From IMG/VR virus record IMGVR_UViG_3300046010_009783, positions 1 to 32,122 of that record: DNA of 32,122 nucleotides. The stretch is one strand, 5' to 3'. A model generated the notes under the pieces. That model was not told the DNA's origin and searched no databases. It saw only the letters and a program-made list of their open reading frames with translations. Below, in pieces: positions 27,112 to 32,122 of the stretch. Position numbers and translations under genes: made by a program. How positions within the stretch are numbered: the stretch's first letter is position 1; every line of letters starts with the position of its first letter. This DNA is from a virus.

Positions 27112-28374
27112 ATGAAAAAACTTTTTATTTTATTTTTCGTTGTATTAGCAAGTTTACAATCTTGTAAACAAAAAGATTCTTGTGCTGATACAGTATGTCC
27201 AAATGGTCAAGTTTGTGTTGATGGAACTTGTCAAGGAGCAACAACTAATGTTGTAATATCATCAAACATTAGTTCTAACACAACTTGGACTGCGGACAAT
27301 GTTTATGAGTTGGGAGGAAGAATCACGGTATTGGATGGTGTTACACTAACAATAGAACCAGGTACAGTTATCAAAGGTCAAGCAGGTACAGGAGCAAACG
27401 CAACAGCTTTATTAGTTGCAAGAGGTGGTAAAATCAATGCTGTTGGTACACCAACTAAACCTATTATCTTCACATCTGTTGCAGATGAAATTACACCTGA
27501 ACAAGTAGGTGCTGGACTTTTCATTAGTCCAAACCTTGACCCCGCAACACAGGGATTATGGGGTGGTGTTATTATATTAGGAAAAGCACCAATCTCAGCT
27601 TCAGCCAATGAAATCCAAATCGAAGGCATTCCAACTACTGACCCTAATGGTTTATATGGTGGAAACGATGTTAGTGATAACTCTGGTGTTATGAAATATG
27701 TTTCAATTCGTCACGGAGGTGCTAACATTGGAAATGGTAATGAAATTAATGGTTTAACTTTGGGTGGTGTTGGTAATGGAACAACAATTGAGAATATTGA
27801 AATCGTTGGTAATCAAGATGATGGTATTGAGTTCTTTGGTGGAACTGTAAATGTATCTAATCTTCTTGTATGGTTTTCAGGTGATGATGCTATTGATACA
27901 GACCAAGCTTGGGCTGGAACATTAAATAACTTTATTGTAATCTGTGGTAGTGCAACTGACCATGCTTTAGAAATTGATGGACCTGAAGGTACTTTAATGG
28001 CTTCACACACATTAAGAAATGGTTCAATCAAAGGAAGTCCTGAAGCGGAATTGGGTGACTTCAGAGCTTGTCCAAGAGGAACATTCGAAAACATTTTCTT
28101 CTTTGATTTTGTTGACCCAGCAACTGCGGGTAGAGGTGACTTATCAATATCTAATCCAACAAATTCTACTTGTTCAACAGATAATTTAACTAATGGAGTT
28201 TTGACTTTCTCAAACTTACAAGTTATACTTCCTACAAATGTAACATTGAGTAGTGTTTTCAAAAATGGTACTAGTACCTTTGCTACTTCTGTTACAACTA
28301 GAACAATTGGTGCTAACAAAACTGCACTCAATTGGACTTGGGCAGAACAAGCAAATGTATTATTGGGATTCTAA
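27112..28374 (+). CDS. Secreted lipoprotein with EGF-like segment and beta-helix repeats
   Basis: A 420-residue protein with a type II signal peptide: MKKLFILFFVVLASLQSC with lipobox LQSC and lipidated Cys C18. Next is an EGF-like Cys cluster (CADTVCPNGQVCVDGTC). The rest has beta-helix character: TWTADNVYELGGRITVLDGVTLTIEPGT, ALLVARGGKINAVGTPTKPIIF, IENIEIVGNQDDGIEFFGG. This is a type of outer-membrane or surface lipoprotein common in Bacteroidota. Its use of G/A/T-rich codons and its single-gene unit (own terminator, 70-base AT-rich leader) suggest a cargo (moron) gene acquired from a host. Candidate for superinfection exclusion or surface change; inference. Confidence 0.85.
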   Translation: MKKLFILFFVVLASLQSCKQKDSCADTVCPNGQVCVDGTCQGATTNVVISSNISSNTTWTADNVYELGGRITVLDGVTLTIEPGTVIKGQAGTGANATALLVARGGKINAVGTPTKPIIFTSVADEITPEQVGAGLFISPNLDPATQGLWGGVIILGKAPISASANEIQIEGIPTTDPNGLYGGNDVSDNSGVMKYVSIRHGGANIGNGNEINGLTLGGVGNGTTIENIEIVGNQDDGIEFFGGTVNVSNLLVWFSGDDAIDTDQAWAGTLNNFIVICGSATDHALEIDGPEGTLMASHTLRNGSIKGSPEAELGDFRACPRGTFENIFFFDFVDPATAGRGDLSISNPTNSTCSTDNLTNGVLTFSNLQVILPTNVTLSSVFKNGTSTFATSVTTRTIGANKTALNWTWAEQANVLLGF

Positions 28375-28394
28375 GAAATTAAAATCTAAATGAG

Positions 28395-28427
28395 AAAGGT
28401 TCTGACCAAAAGTTAGAACCTTTTTTT
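28395..28427 (+). terminator. Intrinsic terminator after the lipoprotein gene
   Basis: AAAGGTTCTGAC (28395-28406) pairs with GTTAGAACCTTT (28412-28423) with one G-T pair and a CAAAA loop, followed by a T-run to 28427. Confidence 0.9.
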
Positions 28428-28450
28428 ATTGTCAAAATCAAAATACTAAT

Positions 28451-28657
28451 ATGGAATCACTAAAACTAAGAGTAACTCTAACCAACACAAAGGGGTGGAA
28501 AGAAACGAAAGATGTCCACCTATCACATTACCTATCTCAAAAAGAAGAAGGAAACGATGTTTTAGATAAAATCGTTGAACAACTTATTCAGGATTATGAA
28601 AGGATGGGAAAAAATATGAATGAAAATAAAATAGAAAATCAAAAATGGAGACCGTAA
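28451..28657 (+). CDS. Small protein of unknown function
   Basis: A 68-residue protein: strand LKLRVTLTNTKGWKETKDVHLS followed by a helix (DVLDKIVEQLIQDYERMG) and a polar tail. First gene of the DUF3310-Dam unit, overlapping the next gene by 13 bases. No family recognised. Confidence 0.58.
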   Translation: MESLKLRVTLTNTKGWKETKDVHLSHYLSQKEEGNDVLDKIVEQLIQDYERMGKNMNENKIENQKWRP

Positions 28658-28890
28658 TCAAAACTTGGGAAAAGAAAGAAAGTGTTAATCACCCTTCTCA
28701 TTATGGAGGCGCTGATAATGTTTATGAAGCGATAAAGGTGATAGATGCCTGGTCATTAGGATTTGCCTTGGGTAATACTGTAAAGTATATCAGTAGGGCG
28801 GGTAAGAAAGACCAATCAAAAGAATTAGAAGACCTAAAGAAAGCTTTATGGTATCTTCAACACCACATCAATCAATTAGAGAATAAATGA
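28645..28890 (+). CDS. DUF3310 family protein
   Basis: An 81-residue protein with the DUF3310 signature: VNHPSHYGGADNVYEAIKVI, then FALGNTVKYISRAGKKD, and a final LEDLKKALWYLQHHI helix. The family is common in phages and is sometimes labelled nucleotide kinase, but I know of no firm biochemical evidence. It overlaps Dam by ATGA and likely shares its expression, which suggests a role near nucleotide or DNA modification. Confidence 0.88.
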   Translation: METVIKTWEKKESVNHPSHYGGADNVYEAIKVIDAWSLGFALGNTVKYISRAGKKDQSKELEDLKKALWYLQHHINQLENK

Positions 28891-29684
28891 ATACACCAAT
28901 AAAATATTTCGGGGGAAAAGGAACAATGTTTAACAATATTATAGAACACTTCCCCAACCAAAATGACTTTAACATTTATTTAGAACCATTCGGTGGTTCC
29001 TTCTCAATAGGATTGAAAAAACCTGAAACTGAAATTGAGATTTACAATGATATAGAACAAAATGTTTATTCCCTTTATAAAGTTTTGTCGGATAAAGATT
29101 TATTCGATGAGTTCAAGTTCAAATGTGATTTAACTCATTTCTCCGAAGATTTAAGGAAGGAATTCAAAGATAAGTTGAAAGGTGACTTAACCACTTTGGA
29201 TAGAGCATTTTACTTTTTTTATGTAAACAGAACATCACATAATGGTGTGGGTGGAATTACAATCAGCAACATAGTAAGAAGGAAGATGAGTAAATCAACT
29301 TCAGATTTTTTGTCTGCAATTGATAGATTACCTGAATTACACGATAGATTGTCAAAAGTAATTATGTTAAACACTAATGGAATAAAGTTGATTGAAAAAT
29401 ATAAGGAATATCCAAATTGTTTCATTTATGCTGACCCCCCTTATGAACAATCAACCAGAACAAATGCGAGATATAAGGAAGATATGGATAGAGATGGACA
29501 TATTAAGTTTCTCGATTCTGTTATTGATTCCAAAGCTAAGATATTGATTAGTGGATATGATTGTGAATTATATGATAGATTGACTGATAATGGATTTATT
29601 AAAGTTCATTTTGATGTAAAAACTGTTGATGGTAACCATAAACCTAAAACCAAAACTGAAACTCTTTGGAAGAACTATGAATAA
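28887..29684 (+). CDS. dam: DNA adenine methyltransferase (Dam/D12 class)
   Basis: A 265-residue N6-adenine methyltransferase. Motifs: KYFGGKG (6-12, motif X), YLEPFGGSFSIGL (31-43, AdoMet-binding motif I), ND at 54-55, and catalytic DPPY (183-186). The order fits the alpha/D12 class, as in T4 Dam. It transfers methyl from S-adenosylmethionine to adenine in a short site not readable from the sequence. No restriction partner is present, so a solitary protective or regulatory role is likely. Translation is coupled to DUF3310 by ATGA. Confidence 0.92.
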   Translation: MNTPIKYFGGKGTMFNNIIEHFPNQNDFNIYLEPFGGSFSIGLKKPETEIEIYNDIEQNVYSLYKVLSDKDLFDEFKFKCDLTHFSEDLRKEFKDKLKGDLTTLDRAFYFFYVNRTSHNGVGGITISNIVRRKMSKSTSDFLSAIDRLPELHDRLSKVIMLNTNGIKLIEKYKEYPNCFIYADPPYEQSTRTNARYKEDMDRDGHIKFLDSVIDSKAKILISGYDCELYDRLTDNGFIKVHFDVKTVDGNHKPKTKTETLWKNYE

Positions 29685-29721
29685 AGTTTATTAAAAAAAG
29701 AATAAAAATTTTTAGAAATGT

Positions 29722-29752
29722 TTTGGTTGTAAAAATATTTTTCATACATTTG
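29722..29752 (+). promoter_or_regulatory. Bacteroidota-type promoter for the ParB-like gene
   Basis: TTTG (29722-29725), 19 bases, then TACATTTG (29745-29752), a match to both elements of the Bacteroidota consensus. It lies 61 bases before ATG 29814, in the longest untranscribed-looking gap of this end of the window. Confidence 0.75.
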
Positions 29753-29813
29753 TAATTAATCCACTTGTGAAACTATTTAAAATCATTTTATATTACAATT
29801 TAAACTCCAAACT

Positions 29814-30836
29814 ATGAATCACGATTTAACTGCAACGGCAGAATTAGAACTTTCTGAGAATCAAATTATGTCCATTCTCAACAATTTAACAAATGATAAT
29901 TTTTTGATATTGTTTAATGAACAACAAATACAAAGAAATTTATCAATTACAGGTGAGGAACTTTTACATACAATTGACCATAGAGGAAAATCTAAGGTTT
30001 ACGATGAAGGGGTTCTTAATTATACAACAGATTTAGATACATTTTCATTTGGAAAGTCGAATCGTAAGATTATTCAAAAAAAAGTAGATGGGATATGTAA
30101 AACAATTGAAGAATATGGTATAATTGTTCCAATTATTGTGGATAAAAAATTAGAAATTGGTGAAGGACAACATCGTGTAAAGGCACTAATGAAGTATAAT
30201 GAAAATAACCCCAATAATAAAAAAGGGATTCATTTTATAGTTCGTAAAGAAATTCCGGCTAAGACAGTTAAAGTTATGAATAGAACTTTTACTAATTGGA
30301 AACCAAATGATTATTTACACTCTTATGCTGAAGATGGATTTGTTGAATATATCAAATTGAAAAATTTTGTTGAAAAAAATAAAGACTTCAGTATATACTT
30401 ACTTTCAGCTATGTGTCAGAATGATTTGTCTGGTATCGATAGACATGGTGGGAAATCAAATATAAATCATAACACTGGTGAATCTAGTATGGATAAATTT
30501 GAACAAGGTCGATGGACAGTTGTTTATGACGACCCAAATTTGGAAAGAGCTCAACGATATGCAGATGATATTAGAAAGGTGACTAAAGTTTGTAATGTTA
30601 AATCTAAACATCTTTATTTTGCATTGTTGAACTTATTAATGAATGTCCCCAAATTTGATTTGAATAGATTCATAGATAAATTACAAGAAAACTATTTGTT
30701 TTATAACAAAGTTAAAATTCATAATAGAGAACAAGCATATGATTTTATCGGTGAAGTTTACAATAAAAAATTGAAAAAGTCTGAAGAGTTTTTAGTAATA
30801 TTAGAATACTACAACAATAAAAGAAAAAAACCATAA
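29814..30836 (+). CDS. ParB/Sulfiredoxin-fold protein
   Basis: A 340-residue protein with a ParB-like nuclease/CTP-binding core at ~80-125: NRKIIQKKVDGICKTIEEYGIIVPIIVD, then EIGEGQHRVKALMK with the G-x-H-R-type motif (E117, G118-Q-H-R121). The N-terminal ~75 residues are unlike ParB, and the C-terminal ~190 are helical (LHSYAEDGFVEYIKLKNFV ... KVKIHNREQAYDFI). Phage ParB-like proteins vary widely: nuclease, ADP-ribosylation, CTP switch or DNA binding. Without a segregation partner (ParA) a partition role is unlikely. The gene has a host-type promoter and is adjacent to a HAD phosphatase (0-base gap). Confidence 0.75.
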   Translation: MNHDLTATAELELSENQIMSILNNLTNDNFLILFNEQQIQRNLSITGEELLHTIDHRGKSKVYDEGVLNYTTDLDTFSFGKSNRKIIQKKVDGICKTIEEYGIIVPIIVDKKLEIGEGQHRVKALMKYNENNPNNKKGIHFIVRKEIPAKTVKVMNRTFTNWKPNDYLHSYAEDGFVEYIKLKNFVEKNKDFSIYLLSAMCQNDLSGIDRHGGKSNINHNTGESSMDKFEQGRWTVVYDDPNLERAQRYADDIRKVTKVCNVKSKHLYFALLNLLMNVPKFDLNRFIDKLQENYLFYNKVKIHNREQAYDFIGEVYNKKLKKSEEFLVILEYYNNKRKKP

Positions 30837-31199
30837 ATGAACAAAGTTTATTTGATTGACATTGATGGGACAATATGTGAGGATATAAGAAATGAAGAAT
30901 GGTATTTATACCCATTTGCACAACACTATGAAGAAAGTAGATTAATTCTAAATAAGTGGTATGATGAGGGAAATATTATAACATTCTTTACCGCCAGAGA
31001 GAGTAAAGATAGACATATTACGGAAGATTGGTTAAGATTGAAAGGATTCAAGTTCCACGGATTGATTATGGATAAACCAAGATGTAAAGATGGTCAGGTT
31101 TATCATTGGATTGATAATAGACCTGTAAGAGCAACAACTTATAAAGGTAACTGGACTGAACTTAAACAGATTTACGCTAAAATAGAAACATTTGAATAA
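30837..31199 (+). CDS. HAD-family phosphatase (polynucleotide-phosphatase type)
   Basis: A 120-residue HAD domain: motif I LIDIDGTI (D8, D10), motif II FFTAR (T52), a Lys region DKPRCKDG and motif IV-like WIDNRP. The size and D-I-D-G-T start are those of small phage phosphatases related to the phosphatase domain of T4 polynucleotide kinase or 5'-nucleotidases. It abuts ParB directly and overlaps the next tiny gene by one base (TAATG). Substrate unknown. Confidence 0.8.
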   Translation: MNKVYLIDIDGTICEDIRNEEWYLYPFAQHYEESRLILNKWYDEGNIITFFTARESKDRHITEDWLRLKGFKFHGLIMDKPRCKDGQVYHWIDNRPVRATTYKGNWTELKQIYAKIETFE

Positions 31200-31342
31200 T
31201 GGTAAAAAGATTTGTTAGATTTCCAAATGAAATGGATTTCGTTGAAATGGAAATCAATATGGATGATTTTAATATGGTTACAGAGTTTAGTGACCAAATG
31301 TTTGGATGGTATAAAGGAACTTATATTTCAATAAAGTTATAA
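31199..31342 (+). CDS. Small acidic protein, 47 residues
   Basis: ATG 31199 shares a base with the HAD stop codon (TAATG). The protein begins MVKRFVRFPNEMDFVEMEIN and ends in a strand (KGTYISIKL), with MDDFNMVTEFSDQMFGWY between. Met-rich and acidic, no family. The tight coupling and continuous frame between two real genes support it as a gene. Confidence 0.6.
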   Translation: MVKRFVRFPNEMDFVEMEINMDDFNMVTEFSDQMFGWYKGTYISIKL

Positions 31343-31347
31343 AATTA

Positions 31348-31959
31348 GTGAGAGTATTAAATCTATATGCTGGTATAGGTGGAAATAGGAAATATTGGGA
31401 AAATGTTGATGTGACAGCGGTGGAATACAATGAAGAAATCGCAAATGTGTATCAACATTTTTTTCCTAATGACACAATTGTGGTTGGTGATGCCCACGAA
31501 TACCTTGCCAAGAACTGGAGAAACTTTGATTTTATTTGGTCAAGTCCCCCCTGTCAAAGTCATAGTAAAGTTAGAATGATGGCAAGCAAAGGAGGAAGTT
31601 ATGACTCCGTAATGCCTGATATGAAGTTATGGGCAGAAATCATTTTCTTACAAAACTTTACCAAGAACACAAACATCAAGTTTGTTGTTGAAAATGTTAA
31701 ACCATATTATGAACCATTTGTCAAACCAACAATAAAGTTGGGGAGACATTTGTTTTGGACAAACATTGATATCCCCGAAATTGAAATTAAAGATGGATTG
31801 ACCCATAATGAGAGGGGAAGTTCCGAGAAAGGTTATTTTGATTTGAGGGAGTTTAAGTTATCCCACAGAAAAGACCAGATAATTAGAAATTGTGTTGACC
31901 CTGATGTTGGAAAATATATTTTGGATTGTGTGGTAAAACAAATTGATATATTAACATAA
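31348..31959 (+). CDS. DNA cytosine-C5 methyltransferase (Dcm-like), compact
   Basis: A 203-residue C5-cytosine methyltransferase. Motif I LNLYAGIGGN (4-13), motif II acidic E26 (AVEYNEE), catalytic PPCQ (67-70, C69), and ENV (115-117, motif VI). The late motifs are short (GRHLFWTN; PDVGKYILDCV at the end). It is much shorter than most Dcm enzymes (about 330 or more) and lacks a recognisable separate target-recognition region. The start is GTG at 31348, since motif I begins at residue 4. Possible roles: protection from host restriction, or a base-modification entry step. Confidence 0.82.
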   Translation: MRVLNLYAGIGGNRKYWENVDVTAVEYNEEIANVYQHFFPNDTIVVGDAHEYLAKNWRNFDFIWSSPPCQSHSKVRMMASKGGSYDSVMPDMKLWAEIIFLQNFTKNTNIKFVVENVKPYYEPFVKPTIKLGRHLFWTNIDIPEIEIKDGLTHNERGSSEKGYFDLREFKLSHRKDQIIRNCVDPDVGKYILDCVVKQIDILT

Positions 31960-31977
31960 ATTAGTTAGATTGATAAA

Positions 31978-32122
31978 ATGGAATTAGTAACGACTTATAT
32001 TTGTAAGACCTCAGATAATGGTGTTCACGATAATATATTCGGTGGAACAATATTGGGGTTAATCGACCAAAGTGCTGGTGCTTATGCTGCACAGATATGT
32101 GATACACCAAGAATGGTGACAT
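31978..32122 (+). CDS. Partial hotdog-fold acyl-CoA thioesterase
   Basis: 48 codons from ATG 31978 to the right edge, no stop. The visible pattern HDNIFGGTILGLIDQSAGAYAA...PRMVT matches the hotdog thioesterase core (N-x-x-G-G-x-x-L/M-x-x-x-D-x-x-A...V-T) of acyl-CoA thioesterases of the YciA/BACH group. D38 is in the position of the conserved Asp of the family. Such enzymes hydrolyse acyl-CoA to free fatty acid and CoA. The remainder lies outside the window. An auxiliary metabolic gene role is inferred. Confidence 0.7.
   Translation, partial: MELVTTYICKTSDNGVHDNIFGGTILGLIDQSAGAYAAQICDTPRMVT

Noticed and set aside
27378-27629. Minus-strand frames inside the lipoprotein gene
   Set aside because: They are antisense shadows of a strongly supported plus-strand gene with signal peptide and terminator; same holds for the other long minus frames inside plus genes.
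29685-29721. Terminator after Dam
   Set aside because: The A/T-rich stretch has no stable inverted repeat; only weak AAAAATTTTT self-complementarity is present.
1-32122. tRNA, rRNA, insertion sequence, integrase or attachment site
   Set aside because: No cloverleaf-like CCA-ended segment, no transposase or integrase motif and no long direct repeat was found by reading; a tRNAscan or repeat search was not possible here.

Overview
The window looks like part of a large, strictly phage-type genome, most likely a T4-like or jumbo myovirus of a Bacteroidota (Flavobacteriia-like) host. The DNA is very AT-rich and genes are packed with 1-34 base overlaps. Replication/recombination genes (DnaG-type primase, PD-(D/E)XK exonuclease, SbcD/gp47 and SbcC/gp46) sit beside many small genes without recognisable function. 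No host housekeeping operon is present. The host inference rests on four things: promoter elements of the Bacteroidota type (TAnnTTTG, in two cases with TTTG 19-20 bases upstream), A-rich leaders instead of Shine-Dalgarno sequences, a sigma factor resembling Bacteroidota RpoD, and a Bacteroidota-style surface lipoprotein.

Layout. 1-474 (minus): two small beta-rich proteins, probably the end of a tail/structural module. 528-8078 (plus): a replication and recombination operon containing primase, exonuclease, a zinc ribbon protein, SbcD, a (K/E)EVPIE-repeat protein, a T5orf172-type GIY-YIG gene, a membrane protein and SbcC; it closes with a strong terminator. 8135-9260: a host-type promoter, an unknown protein and a sigma factor that lacks region 2.1 and may be frame-disrupted. 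9296-14343: membrane proteins, an amidase-like enzyme and three probable virion/core-associated proteins. 14391-17607: small genes, a histone H1-like protein and a four-zinc-motif DnaJ. 17846-20335: a leucine-rich-repeat protein and a DUF932 protein. 20395-23735: a PcfJ-like protein, a GIY-YIG homing endonuclease, thioredoxin and glutaredoxin. 23768-24860 (minus): an unknown protein and a tiny Cys-rich protein missed by long-ORF calling. 24952-28374: a tagged acidic protein and a surface lipoprotein. 28451-32122: a DUF3310 protein, adenine and cytosine DNA methyltransferases, a ParB-like protein, a HAD phosphatase and the start of a hotdog acyl-CoA thioesterase.

Transcription appears to use two promoter classes. 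TAnnTTTG elements, readable by host-type RNA polymerase, precede the sigma operon, DUF932 and the ParB-like gene. A second motif, TATTTAT(A/T), lies 12-17 bases before the start codons of five genes and 28 bases before a sixth. These include the structural-looking minus genes and proteins with a shared type of N-terminal tag, so it may be a phage-specific late element. Three genes, two of them GIY-YIG nucleases, have their start codon buried in the 3' arm of an intergenic hairpin. In one of these the TATTTATA motif sits in the loop, the same logic phage T4 uses to delay translation of I-TevI, soc and lysozyme. I regard this combination as the most interesting signal in the window. No tRNA, rRNA, CRISPR array or insertion sequence was seen, and no stretch over 300 bases lacks a gene.
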